Source: B30-G6 sp964633115
GTDB lineage: Bacteria; Desulfobacterota; Desulfobacteria; Desulfobacterales; B30-G6
Length of the DNA: 64,000 nucleotides
Assembly: GCA_964633115.1 (NCBI GenBank)
Contig: CAZWEO010000009.1
Location: forward strand, 1-64,000
Reading direction: 5' to 3'
Shown: piece after piece, positions 49,968-59,500 of the stretch
Position numbering within the stretch: position 1 is the first letter of the stretch
Layout: each line of letters starts with the position of its first letter
Program-made: the position numbers and the translations under genes
The notes under the pieces: generated by a model
What the model was told of the DNA's origin: nothing
The model's database searches: none
What the model saw: the letters and a program-made list of their open reading frames with translations, nothing else

Positions 49968-52900
49968 TTATCCAGCTAATAGTCCTTCAATTTCAGAAAA
50001 AATCTGCTTGTCGGTAAAGTGGCGCACTTGGGCAGCACCGCTGGGGCAGTACCCGGCACAGCTGCCGCAGCCCTTGCAGATGGCTTCGTTGACCTCGCTG
50101 ATGCCCTTACGCTCATTGAACTCGATGGCCGTATAGGGGCACAGGTCGATACATATCTGGCATCCGATACAGATATCCGGGTCGATGCCGGAGATCATCG
50201 GCGCCACCGAGACCTTCCCGGAGGCGCTCAATGCCAGTGCTTCGGCAGCGGCGCCCTTGGCCTGGGCCACGGTATCGGGTATGTCCTTGGGGCTTTGACA
50301 GGCGCCGGCTAGAAATACACCGCTGGAAGGTGTCGAAACCGGTGCCAATTTGGGGTGCTCTTCCTGATAGAAGCCGTCGCTGCCGGTGGAGATCCCGAAG
50401 ACGCGGGCTACGTCATTGACATCGGAGCGTGGCTCCATGGCAGTACACAGGATCACCATTTCCACCGGAAGGTTAATCATTTGTTCGGAGAGGGTGTCTT
50501 CGGCCGTGACCCAGAGCATACCGTCGGTTTCCTCGATTCGCGAGGCCTTACCGCGGATCATGCGGACACCTTCGCTCTGAACGCGTTTGTAAAACTCCTC
50601 GTAGCCCTTACCGAAGCAACGCATATCGATATAAAAATTATATATTTGGGTGTCATGACCGCATTTGTCCTTGAGTAAATGCGCGTATTTGAGAGCATAC
50701 ATGCAACAGGTGCGTGAACAATACTCATGATAGTTGATGTCACGGCTGCCGATGCAATGTAGAATGGCGACGCTTTTAGGTGCTTCCGTAAATTTGAGAT
50801 GATCGTTTGGATCGCGTTTTAAGAGTTTACCGCTGGTGGGGCCGGTGGCATTGGAAAGCCGCTCAAACTCCAGGTTGGTAAAAACATTTGCAAACCGGCC
50901 GTAGCCGTACTGGGTCATGGGCGTGGGATCCAGGGGGTCAAAGCCGGTGGCCACGATGATGGAGCCCACATCGATCTCCTTGTTAGATTCGATCATGGCA
51001 TGATCGATGGCCTGGGCCTCACAGGCTTGCACACACAATTTGCATTCGCAGCAACCGCCGCAGTCAACGCAGCGGGCAGCTTCTGCCTGGGCGGCGTCCG
51101 CGCTAAAATTTAGATCGACCTCCTCAAAACTCGCTGCGCGCGTTTCCGGATTCAGATGTCTGGATTCGACCCGCTCCTGGATGGGGATGTCCTCTGGGAT
51201 CGGTTTCCACTGGTCTCCCGGGGCGGCTTGGGGTTCGGCTTCCGTTAGAACAGCATCCGGAATACCATCGTTGAGATAACGATGCATGGCGGCCACCACT
51301 TTATGTCCGGCGGCAATCGCCTCCACAACGGTGGCTGGCCCGGTGACGGCGTCACCGGCTGCAAAAACGTGCGGGAGACTTGTCTGCATGGAGGTGGGAT
51401 GGACCCAGATGGTATTGCGCTCGGTCAGTTGCATGTGGGTACCACCGGTGGCCCAATCCAAGTCGATCTTTTGTCCGATAGCTGGAATGATGGCATCGCA
51501 TGGCAGGTCGAACTCGGATCCTTTGACCGGTATCGGCCGCCGGCGTCCGCTGGCATCCGGCGGGCCCAATTCGGTGCGGATGCATGTAAACCCGGTTACA
51601 TGTCCATCCTGGCTTTGAATGGCAACCGGTGCTGTCAGAAAAGAAATCTGGATGCCTTCTTGCCTGGCACCGGTGATTTCTTCCGGGTAGGCGGGCATTT
51701 CCTGCTCGGAACGTCGATAGACAACGGTGACATTTTTGGCGCCCAGGCGCTTGGCCACCCGAGCTGCATCAATGGCTACATTGCCGCCGCCGATGATGAT
51801 GACATTTTTCCCCGGGGCACTGCGGCTGCCAAGATTGGCTTCCCGCAAAAATTGGACCGCATCCAAAACGTCTGCGGCCTGATCTTCTCCCGGTATGCGC
51901 ATGTGTAAGGAACCATGGGCACCAATGCCCAAAAAGATCGCTGCGAATCCCCTGGCTTGCAGTTCCGCAAGGGTCAGATTTTGACCCAAGCGAGCCTGGG
52001 TTTCCACTGCAATACCATGGTCGAGCAAATACTGGATTTCCGAATCCAGCACTTCGGCCGGCAGGCGATAGTCGGGAATGCCCACCCGCAGCATGCCTCC
52101 CAATTGATCCAGGGCCTCGAAAACCGTGATCTGATAGCCTTTGAGTCGCAGATAGTATGCTAGGGTGAGACCGGCGGGTCCCGAGCCAATCACGGCGACC
52201 TTTTCGGGTCGGTCCTCGATATCGGGCGGTGTCAAATCGGAAAAATCCACCTGATCGGCGGCAAAGCGCTTCAACTCCCGAATGGCCACGGCTTTGTCCA
52301 CTTCCGTCCGGCGGCAGGCTTTTTCGCACGGTGCCGGACAAACCCGACCGAGGGTGCCGGGCAGGGGGATTTTCTCCATGATCAGCTTGACCGCTTCTTG
52401 ATAGCGGCCTGTTTTGACCAGGGCCACATAGCCCTGCACATTGGTTCCGGCCGGGCAGGTCTGCACACAGGGGGCCCGGTCATATTTGTCGATACAGTAG
52501 GTAATGGGTACGGCCTGGGGAAACGGGCGATAAATTGCCTTTCTCAACTTGGTGCCCACATCCCACTCATTGGGAAAGGAGACCGGACAGACTTTTTCAC
52601 ACTCGCCGCAACCTGTGCAGTTGGCTTCGACATAACGCGGCTTTTGACGGACGGATACTTTAAAATTGCCGATAAAACCGCTGACGTTCTCGACCTCGCT
52701 GTAAGACAGTAATTCGATATTGGATTCCTGTCCCACTGAAACCATTTTGGGTGTCCCGATACAGGCGGCACAATCCAGGGTCGGAAAGGTCTTGTCATAC
52801 TGAAGCATGTGACCGCCCACTGTGGGCTGTCTTTCCACCAGGTAGGCTTTGAATCCAGCGCTGGCAATGTCCAGTGAAGCCTGCATGCCGGCGATACCGC

Positions 52901-53348
52901 CTCCCACTACGAGTGTATTGGTGCAGACAGGGAATTCCGTCGGTATCAGATCGTGTTGGTGTATGACCCGCATGATGCCGACGCCGGCCAGTATCTTGGC
53001 TTTTTGGGTGGCCCCATCTTCATTAAGGGTGACCCAGGAGACATTTTCGCGCACACTGACCATGTGGAAGGCCCTGTAAGGATTGAGGCCGGCACGCTGA
53101 CAGGCGGCTCGGAAGGTTTTTTCATGCATGCGCGGTGAGCACGACGCCACAACCACGCGCGTCAGCTGCTGGGAGCGAATGTCATTTTCGATCAATTCCT
53201 GGCCCGGATCGGAGCACATGAAAAGATAATCCCGGGACACGGTAACGTTCGGCAACGTGGCCACATAGGCAGCCACTTCTTCCACCCGTACCCGATAAGC
53301 GATATTGATACCGCAATGGCAGATATAAAATCCAATGCGTTCAGGCAT
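49968..53348 (-). CDS. hdrA: HdrA with inserted GltD-like NAD(P)H oxidoreductase domain
   Basis: 1126 residues. The N-terminal HdrA part has IGFYICHCGINIAYRV, then FAD motif LVVGGGIAGMQA, DCAACIGTPKMVSVG and a CTGCGECEKVC cluster. At about residue 290-715 a complete glutamate-synthase-small-subunit/NfnB-like domain is inserted: CVQTCPAGTNVQGY, CPAPCEKACRR, VIGSGPAGLTLAYYL and IIIGGGNVAIDAARVAKR. HdrA then resumes with CVDCGGCCECKLCVQAC, CIGSRDINYHEYCSRTCC and two final 4Fe-4S motifs. The insert would let HdrA use NAD(P)H directly. It overlaps the membrane HdrD-type gene by eight bases. Confidence 0.88.
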   Translation of the reverse strand: MPERIGFYICHCGINIAYRVRVEEVAAYVATLPNVTVSRDYLFMCSDPGQELIENDIRSQQLTRVVVASCSPRMHEKTFRAACQRAGLNPYRAFHMVSVRENVSWVTLNEDGATQKAKILAGVGIMRVIHQHDLIPTEFPVCTNTLVVGGGIAGMQASLDIASAGFKAYLVERQPTVGGHMLQYDKTFPTLDCAACIGTPKMVSVGQESNIELLSYSEVENVSGFIGNFKVSVRQKPRYVEANCTGCGECEKVCPVSFPNEWDVGTKLRKAIYRPFPQAVPITYCIDKYDRAPCVQTCPAGTNVQGYVALVKTGRYQEAVKLIMEKIPLPGTLGRVCPAPCEKACRRTEVDKAVAIRELKRFAADQVDFSDLTPPDIEDRPEKVAVIGSGPAGLTLAYYLRLKGYQITVFEALDQLGGMLRVGIPDYRLPAEVLDSEIQYLLDHGIAVETQARLGQNLTLAELQARGFAAIFLGIGAHGSLHMRIPGEDQAADVLDAVQFLREANLGSRSAPGKNVIIIGGGNVAIDAARVAKRLGAKNVTVVYRRSEQEMPAYPEEITGARQEGIQISFLTAPVAIQSQDGHVTGFTCIRTELGPPDASGRRRPIPVKGSEFDLPCDAIIPAIGQKIDLDWATGGTHMQLTERNTIWVHPTSMQTSLPHVFAAGDAVTGPATVVEAIAAGHKVVAAMHRYLNDGIPDAVLTEAEPQAAPGDQWKPIPEDIPIQERVESRHLNPETRAASFEEVDLNFSADAAQAEAARCVDCGGCCECKLCVQACEAQAIDHAMIESNKEIDVGSIIVATGFDPLDPTPMTQYGYGRFANVFTNLEFERLSNATGPTSGKLLKRDPNDHLKFTEAPKSVAILHCIGSRDINYHEYCSRTCCMYALKYAHLLKDKCGHDTQIYNFYIDMRCFGKGYEEFYKRVQSEGVRMIRGKASRIEETDGMLWVTAEDTLSEQMINLPVEMVILCTAMEPRSDVNDVARVFGISTGSDGFYQEEHPKLAPVSTPSSGVFLAGACQSPKDIPDTVAQAKGAAAEALALSASGKVSVAPMISGIDPDICIGCQICIDLCPYTAIEFNERKGISEVNEAICKGCGSCAGYCPSGAAQVRHFTDKQIFSEIEGLLAG

Positions 53349-55641
53349 GCAGTACCTCCTGGTCGAGTTCTAGATTGATATGTATTGGCAGGGGATCCTC
53401 ATAGGTTTTCTCTATAGATTGGAACAACAGCTCGGCGATGTCCTGCACGCGGATGGATCCGGCCTGTCCACGGGCTTCGACGGCTTTCTGGAGCATGCGC
53501 ATACAATAAGGACAGGCGGTGGCGATAATATCGGCCTGCACGTCCAAGGCCTGCTGGATACGCAAATCAGCCAGGGAACTCCCGGACCCGTTCTGGCTGA
53601 ATGCACATCCGCCCCCGCCGCCGCAGCAGAGACTTTGGTCGCGATTGTCGCGCATTTCCACCAGAGCAAGGCCCGGGATGCTTTTCAGGACCCGGCGGGG
53701 TGCCTCGCAGATGCCATTGTGACGCCCCAAATAACAGGGGTCGTGAAAGGTCACCGTGGCGTCGACTTCGTATTGCGGCGTCAAACGCCCGTCTGTGATA
53801 AGACGGTCCAGCAGGACTGTGTAATGCTCTATGGCAAGGTTGGGCTGTCCATCGGGATAGGCATTATTAAAGGTATGAAAGCAATGCGGTGAGGTCGTTA
53901 AAACTTTTTCCACACGGTGTTTTTGAAAAAGTGCCTGGTTTGCCTGGGAGAGCGCTGTAAAAGCACCTTCGTCCCCCAGTTGCAAGGCCGGATCGCCACA
54001 GCAAAGCTCCTGGGTGCCCAGGCTGCCGAAGGTAATGTCGGCCTGGCCCAGCAGGCGTGGCAGGGCCAGGGCCGCCTGCTGATTGCGCTGGGACGGGCTA
54101 TCATCATAGGCCGTAGTGCAGCAGGTGAACAGGCAGTAGGTTTGTTCAGGACTGAAGTCCGGCAGGGCGACATCCCTGGCCCAGTCAGTCCGCCGGGCGG
54201 GGGCACCGCCCCAGGGATTGCCCATTTTTTCCAGATACTGCAAGGGTATTTGCAGCGTCTCCGGCAGATTGTGCTGCTGGTTCTGGATCTCGCGGGCTGA
54301 TCGGATCGTGTCGACGATATCGATTCCCCGGGGACAGGGGTCGTCACAGGCGTTGCAGGTGGTGCAACTCCAGACGGCTGTATCGATGCTGTCTGTGGTG
54401 CCGGTAGCAAGCGCCAGGTGGCGCAACATCCGTCTGGGACTGTATTCCGAAATACGGTTCCAGGGGCAGACCGCGGTGCAGGTGCCGCACTGCAGACAGC
54501 TCATGAACAAGTCGCCGACCCGCTCCCGAAGATCAACGATATCAATACGGGACGGTTTGGCCGCTTTTTCACGAACGGTGGTTAAAAAGACGGCTAAAGG
54601 ACGATAAAATAGGTGCGACCATTTACCGAACGGAACTTCGATCACCAGCATGGGCACGGCAATGGCCAGATGGACCACGTACATCACATAGGTCAATAGG
54701 GGCCAGCCAGCCAGCCGGACCAGATGCATGATGATGCCGGTCAAGGTCGTCAAAAATAGCAGGATCAGAAAAAGCCAGTCGGAAAGTTCCGAGAAACGGT
54801 GAATGGCCTCCTTTTTCCTGCGGCGGCTTCGGAACATCTCCACCGTGACATATAAGATGACGCCGGTGGCATAATAACCGAACAGGCTGGTAAAATGCCA
54901 GCTGCTGTCATCCACCTGAAACCAGCGGATAAAAACGATGATCAGGGTCATCATGGTCATGTAGCCGCTAACCAGCAGAAAATGTTTGAGCCAGCGACTG
55001 CGATCCTGGCCGCATTCCCGCCAGCGTTTCTGGGTCGCAAAATGAAGCAAAAAGGCCTTGGCCTCAGTTACATACAAGTGCAGGGGTACCCGGGTACCAT
55101 CCATGATGAATCGGAACATCCGGAAGGCGTTCGATAACAGAAAGATGGTCAGGATGGCGGCCATGGTCAGGTCGCCGATCTCGATCCACATGACCGGTGC
55201 AAAGGTGTTGACGGCTACGCGATCGGTGATGATGGGCCCGTGAAAAAAGCCGAATAGCAAGATGACAAACAGAGCCACAGCACCCAGGGCGCCATACTCC
55301 CAGGTCTCCGAGAGATAGAGTTTCTTGGCCAGACCGGTCCAGTCATACTGGGTGGTCAACCAGCGGCGGGTGGCCATCATGGTTTCGGCCGGCTCGGCGC
55401 CCCTGGGGCAATCCAGGTTGCATTCACCACAATAGTAGCACAGCCAGGGTTCCGGGGATTTGAGCAGCTTATCTCTCAGACCCAGCTGGAGATAGCGGTA
55501 TATTTTGCGGGGGAAAGTGTCAGTTCCCGTGGAAAGGGGGCAGGATGCGCTGCAGGTGCCGCATTGCATACAGGTTTCCATATCTTTTGCGCCAAATTGC
55601 GCGACTTCACGGTAGAGATCTGCGTCGATGGTCTTGTTCAT
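53341..55641 (-). CDS. Membrane HdrC-HdrE-HdrC-HdrD fusion
   Basis: 766 residues from the ATG at 55641, with an AGGA site and placed 17 bases after the preceding gene. Residues 24-34 and 68-78 are HdrC-type 4Fe-4S motifs (CMQCGTCSASCP, CYYCGECNLDCP). About six transmembrane helices follow (~100-350), resembling a cytochrome b/HdrE or QmoC anchor. A second HdrC pair (CLQCGTCTAVCP, CTTCNACDDPCP) lies near 390-445. Two HdrD/HdrB-type CCG regions (ELCCGDP and SLCCGGGGGC with ACPYCM) end the chain. It may couple quinone or membrane electrons to a cytoplasmic disulfide site. It is more elaborate than QmoC, which lacks the CCG part. Confidence 0.87.
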   Translation of the reverse strand: MNKTIDADLYREVAQFGAKDMETCMQCGTCSASCPLSTGTDTFPRKIYRYLQLGLRDKLLKSPEPWLCYYCGECNLDCPRGAEPAETMMATRRWLTTQYDWTGLAKKLYLSETWEYGALGAVALFVILLFGFFHGPIITDRVAVNTFAPVMWIEIGDLTMAAILTIFLLSNAFRMFRFIMDGTRVPLHLYVTEAKAFLLHFATQKRWRECGQDRSRWLKHFLLVSGYMTMMTLIIVFIRWFQVDDSSWHFTSLFGYYATGVILYVTVEMFRSRRRKKEAIHRFSELSDWLFLILLFLTTLTGIIMHLVRLAGWPLLTYVMYVVHLAIAVPMLVIEVPFGKWSHLFYRPLAVFLTTVREKAAKPSRIDIVDLRERVGDLFMSCLQCGTCTAVCPWNRISEYSPRRMLRHLALATGTTDSIDTAVWSCTTCNACDDPCPRGIDIVDTIRSAREIQNQQHNLPETLQIPLQYLEKMGNPWGGAPARRTDWARDVALPDFSPEQTYCLFTCCTTAYDDSPSQRNQQAALALPRLLGQADITFGSLGTQELCCGDPALQLGDEGAFTALSQANQALFQKHRVEKVLTTSPHCFHTFNNAYPDGQPNLAIEHYTVLLDRLITDGRLTPQYEVDATVTFHDPCYLGRHNGICEAPRRVLKSIPGLALVEMRDNRDQSLCCGGGGGCAFSQNGSGSSLADLRIQQALDVQADIIATACPYCMRMLQKAVEARGQAGSIRVQDIAELLFQSIEKTYEDPLPIHINLELDQEVLHA

Positions 55642-55657
55642 GTGGCTACTTTTCCTG

Positions 55658-56143
55658 TCAAACATTGTTCTCACCGGCTGGAGTTCGCTTGTCATGAGCC
55701 GAGAAGCGCGAAACGGTTTTTAAAAGTTCGGCCGCCTCGATGGGTTTCTGCATGAATCTGTCAACGAGTTCATAGGCTTCACTGTGCTGAGAACCGTACA
55801 AATTGTGGCACTTTAAAAAGGTGTTTTTATCGAGGGTTGCCAGCATGATGACCGGAATGTCCCTTAAAGTTTCATCCCGTTTTAGGCTACGGTAGATCTG
55901 GATGCCGGTCTCGCCAGGCATCATCATGTTGAGGATGATGACCGCCGGCTTTTCCGCAAGCGCTTGGCGATATCCATCTGTAAGGTCATCCGCCACAATT
56001 GGGTGGAAACCTTCAGAACCAAGTACGTTGGCCAAGAAAATTTGCATGTCCAGTTCATCGTCCACCACCAGGATTTTTTTCTCAGATACCGCAGACACCC
56101 GAAAAACCCCCTTTGCACGCGATGGAAAGGTTCGGCCCGACAT
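55658..56143 (-). CDS. Stand-alone receiver lacking the phospho-acceptor aspartate
   Basis: 161 residues with receiver fold at ~22-145. The acidic pair Asp28/Asp29 and the late QKP lysine are present, but the acceptor position is Asn72 (VIILNMMMPGETG, codon AAC for the usual GAC). Phosphorylation at the normal site is therefore impossible; such pseudo-receivers act as constitutive or protein-binding modules. It is the first gene of the second Hdr operon, 17 bases before the membrane Hdr gene, so it probably docks on that complex or its kinases. Confidence 0.82.
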   Translation of the reverse strand: MSGRTFPSRAKGVFRVSAVSEKKILVVDDELDMQIFLANVLGSEGFHPIVADDLTDGYRQALAEKPAVIILNMMMPGETGIQIYRSLKRDETLRDIPVIMLATLDKNTFLKCHNLYGSQHSEAYELVDRFMQKPIEAAELLKTVSRFSAHDKRTPAGENNV

Positions 56144-56306
56144 GGGACCGGGCAGACGCCTCCAAACAATTAAATCACTAACATTGTCTTTAAATTAGCA
56201 TGCATTGTGCCAAGAAAAAGCTAATTACCAAACTGATTGATATTATTAGATTTTATTTGGTCGGTGATCTATGCGATGAGAGGTCCGAGCGGATGAAGGT
56301 TGCGGG

Positions 56307-56385
56307 GAATTGCAACAAATCGAATTTAACTACTTAAAACTATTTATAAAATTTAAATGCAACGAATTGCAACTTAAATGCAACG
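56307..56385. repeat. Short direct repeats (GAATTGCAAC / AAATGCAACG) upstream of the GcvH-like gene
   Basis: GAATTGCAAC occurs at 56307-56316 and 56364-56373, and AAATGCAAC at about 56356-56364 and 56376-56384. They lie in the AT-rich 584-base gap between divergent genes, which otherwise shows nothing. They may be operator sites. Confidence 0.35.
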
Positions 56386-56727
56386 TATGTTGAAGCATCA
56401 TGCTTATTGCGGTTTAAACTTGGCTGTAGTTATTGGCAACAGTCCACTAATTATTTGATATTTTTACTATTATCTTAAAAAGAGGGTGAAATAAAGTATC
56501 CGGTGTAAACAAATACATCGGTTTTGGGGACGGGTTGGTCCCATAGCCGGTACATTATTCGGAATGAAGAAATATTAAATCGAAACAAATCAGATAGTTA
56601 ACAAGTGGTGCGGAGGCTACAAGGCCCATTGGTATCGTTCTTGCTCTTTTCGATTGACGGAGAAACATCGAATAAATCGAATATTGCCGACCAAACTCCA
56701 GCGTTGCAAAATAAGGAGGGCCAAACA

Positions 56728-57669
56728 ATGAATAAATTATTTCAAAAAGTAAAAAACCGCTCAAAAAAGCGTGTGCAAGGTTTCAATGTAGTCGTGAACG
56801 AGTGTATCTGGATGAAAGCCGGTGTTGTCAACTTTCGAGAATGCGATAATAGTTTTGACTGCACCACCTGTCCTTTTGACCGTGGCATGCGTAAGACCAT
56901 GGGTATCAGCGATCAACTGAAAACAGAACAGACAGCGCCCAGATGGGTAGAACACCTACAGCGAAAATATTCCGGTGCTTCGAGGCCCTGCAGGCATGCC
57001 CTCACCGGTCGGGTTGATGATCCCAAAATCTGTTCTTTGAACTATGAATGCTATCATTGCGCTTTTGATCAGATGCTCGATGAGGTCGATATGGTACGCA
57101 ATCTCGAATCCCCACGGTATGTATCGGCTTCTGGATATAAAATGGCTGCAGGCTATTACTACCATATGGGACATAGCTGGTCGTGTTTCGAACACGGCGG
57201 CCGTGTTCGAGTTGGCTGGGACGACTTCCTCATGAAAGTATTCGGGACGGTAAAAACCATCAATCTGCCACCGTTGGGTGAGAAAATTCAGCAAAACAAG
57301 GTGGGTTGGTCCTTTACCAAGAATGGTCATGAAGCAGCTATACTCTCACCGGTTACGGGTACGATACTGGCTGTTAACCATCGTGCGGTGGATCATCCGG
57401 AAATACTTCAGGCGGATCCGTATCACACGGGATGGCTTTTTATCATCGAGCCGGTGATGCCTAAAAGAAATTTAAAGAGCCTGTATTACGGTGATGAAAG
57501 CATACAATGGATGGAGAAGGAGAGTCAGCGGTTATTGGAACTGATGGGACCGGAGTATAAGGATCTGGCCGCCACCGGTGCAAGGCCAGTCAGCGATGTA
57601 CACGCGGCTTGTCCCGAGATAGGTTGGGATACCCTGGTGCAAAATTTTCTCAGGACCGGTCTGAAATAA
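56728..57669 (+). CDS. GcvH-like protein with N-terminal cysteine motifs
   Basis: 313 residues from the ATG at 56728, which has a GGAGG site nine bases upstream. The N-terminal 130 residues have paired cysteine motifs (CDNSFDCTTCPFDRG and CSLNYECYHCAFDQM), each of form C-x5-6-CxxCxFD. The C-terminal half has the glycine-cleavage H-protein fold (HSWSCFEHGGRVRVGWDDF ... AAILSPVTGTILAVN). The lipoyl-lysine position seems to be replaced, with no lysine in register before the SPVTG turn. It is therefore unlikely to work in glycine cleavage. Lipoyl-like carriers often accompany Hdr-type sulfur systems; a regulatory or carrier role beside the Hdr operon is inferred. Divergent from that operon. Confidence 0.78.
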   Translation: MNKLFQKVKNRSKKRVQGFNVVVNECIWMKAGVVNFRECDNSFDCTTCPFDRGMRKTMGISDQLKTEQTAPRWVEHLQRKYSGASRPCRHALTGRVDDPKICSLNYECYHCAFDQMLDEVDMVRNLESPRYVSASGYKMAAGYYYHMGHSWSCFEHGGRVRVGWDDFLMKVFGTVKTINLPPLGEKIQQNKVGWSFTKNGHEAAILSPVTGTILAVNHRAVDHPEILQADPYHTGWLFIIEPVMPKRNLKSLYYGDESIQWMEKESQRLLELMGPEYKDLAATGARPVSDVHAACPEIGWDTLVQNFLRTGLK

Positions 57670-58018
57670 GGCTTGGTTTTTCTATCGTAATGGGAGGGTT
57701 TCACTGGAAGGTCTTCAATTACAGCCAGCATATGTCAGACATATCAAAGGGCTTTTGAAAGGATAATATTTTTACTTTCTGGCTGGTTATCCCAGGAAAA
57801 ATTAGCTGATAAATGCCAGAATTGTACATTGAAGATTTACTGGATTATGTAAAGCAATTTTGTCGATTTCGGATTCTACCTTGTGTTACAACCTCTAGTT
57901 GGGAGGGGTTCCCAGGGATGATGTAATCTCCTGTTAACACTGATGCGAGCAATCGAAGGTTTAAAAGGCAAGTCATTTCAAAATTAAATCACTAAAAAGA
58001 GTTTTCATCCCTAAATCT

Positions 58019-58043
58019 CTTGGGGGACACGTGGTCCCCCAAG
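58019..58043 (-). terminator. Hairpin downstream of gdhA
   Basis: A perfect 10-bp stem, CTTGGGGGAC / GTCCCCCAAG around ACGTG, lies about 50 bases past the gdhA stop. No T tract on the gdhA strand. The rest of the gap 57670-58090 shows no gene. Confidence 0.55.
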
Positions 58044-58090
58044 CCAACTACAACATTTCTCTCGTCTCATCACGAGGTAATATTTTAATT

Positions 58091-59470
58091 TTAAGTGTTA
58101 CCTTGGTCAAGCATTGCATTTGCGACTTTTATAAAACCCGCAATATTTGCCCCAAAGGAATAGTTGCCAGGATCACCATACCTTTCCGCGGCCTGCAAGC
58201 AGTTATCGTGGATGTCTCTCATCACCTGGCGTAACCTCAGATCGACTTCTTCCCTTAGCCATTTTATTTTTATACTGTTTTGAGCCATTTCAAATCCTGA
58301 GCATGCGACGCCACCGGCATTGGATGCTTTACCAGGGGAATAAAGGATTCCGCTTTTGTGCAATATATCGCTGGCGTCGGACGTTAAAGGCATATTGGCA
58401 CACTCGGCAACACACATGCAGCCATTTTTTACAAGATCGTTAACATCGTTCATACCCATTTCATTCTCACAGGCACAAGGAAACGCCAAGTCACACTTTA
58501 CCCCCCAAGGGCGTTTTCCCGGATGAAAATCAACCTTAAACTTGTCTGCATAGTCCTGCACCTTGTCGCGGCCGCTGGAACGCATATTCAGCATATAATC
58601 GATTTTTTCTCCTTGAATACCGTCTTGGTCGTGCACAAAGCCATCAGGTCCTGAAAGCGTAATGACCTTAGCCCCCATTTCCGATACCTTTTTCACAACA
58701 CCCCAGGCAACATTCCCGAATCCCGAAACCGCTACCGTTTTACCATCAATATATTCGCCACGGGTTTTCAACATTTCTTCTGCAAAGTAAACAGCACCAA
58801 ATCCTGTGGCCTCAGGCCTTACAGCGGAACCACCCCAGTCGATCCCTTTTCCGGTCAGCACACCTTCAAATACATTTTTAAGGCGTTTGTAATGGCCAAA
58901 CAAGTATCCGATTTCCCGGGCACCCACACCAATATCACCGGCAGGCACATCCGTATCAGGGCCAATGTGTTTATACAATCCAACCATAAAACTCTGGCAG
59001 AAATTTTCAATTTCAATATCGGATTTGCCACGGGGGCTGAAATCACTGCCGCCTTTCCCTCCCCCCATGGGCAGCCCGGTCAAAGCATTCTTAAACACCT
59101 GCTCAAAGCCCAGAAACTTTAGTATACTAAGTGTCACCGAGGCATGGAAACGCAGGCCGCCTTTATATGGGCCCAAGGCACTGTTGAATCCGATACGATA
59201 GCCGGTATTCACTAGAATGGTTCCGCTGTCATCTCGCCAAGGCACCCTGAAGCTGACAACCCTTTCGGGCTCAACCATTCTTTCCAGAATCCGTTCATGC
59301 TGATAAAAGGGCTCTTGAGAAAAAAGTGGCATCAATGAAAAAAGAAGCTCATCAACCGCCTGGATGAATTCCTTTTCCCAAGGATATTTATCTCTAACCA
59401 GTTGTGATATTTTTTGTGCGTACGTATTCGCTTCGTCCTGGACTTTCAGAGCTGTGTTGTACATGGTCAT
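58091..59470 (-). CDS. gdhA: Glutamate dehydrogenase (GdhA type, probably NADP-specific)
   Basis: 459 residues, the length of hexameric bacterial GdhA (~447). The motif GPYKGGLRFHASV is followed by LTGLPMGGGKGGSDFSP, which holds the catalytic lysine. DVPAGDIGVGAREIGYLFG and the nucleotide-binding VSGFGNVAWG complete the core. It aminates 2-oxoglutarate to glutamate with ammonia. Cofactor preference is inferred from family. A cysteine-rich small gene lies 31 bases upstream on the same strand and may be co-transcribed. Confidence 0.96.
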   Translation of the reverse strand: MTMYNTALKVQDEANTYAQKISQLVRDKYPWEKEFIQAVDELLFSLMPLFSQEPFYQHERILERMVEPERVVSFRVPWRDDSGTILVNTGYRIGFNSALGPYKGGLRFHASVTLSILKFLGFEQVFKNALTGLPMGGGKGGSDFSPRGKSDIEIENFCQSFMVGLYKHIGPDTDVPAGDIGVGAREIGYLFGHYKRLKNVFEGVLTGKGIDWGGSAVRPEATGFGAVYFAEEMLKTRGEYIDGKTVAVSGFGNVAWGVVKKVSEMGAKVITLSGPDGFVHDQDGIQGEKIDYMLNMRSSGRDKVQDYADKFKVDFHPGKRPWGVKCDLAFPCACENEMGMNDVNDLVKNGCMCVAECANMPLTSDASDILHKSGILYSPGKASNAGGVACSGFEMAQNSIKIKWLREEVDLRLRQVMRDIHDNCLQAAERYGDPGNYSFGANIAGFIKVANAMLDQGNT

Positions 59471-59500
59471 AATCTCCTTTTTATGCCGGCAAACTCATTT

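Noticed and set aside
3085..56716. Shared 15-mer CGTTGCAAAATAAGG at 3085 and 56702
   Set aside because: Two isolated copies in different contexts without surrounding similarity; may be chance or a minor repeat.
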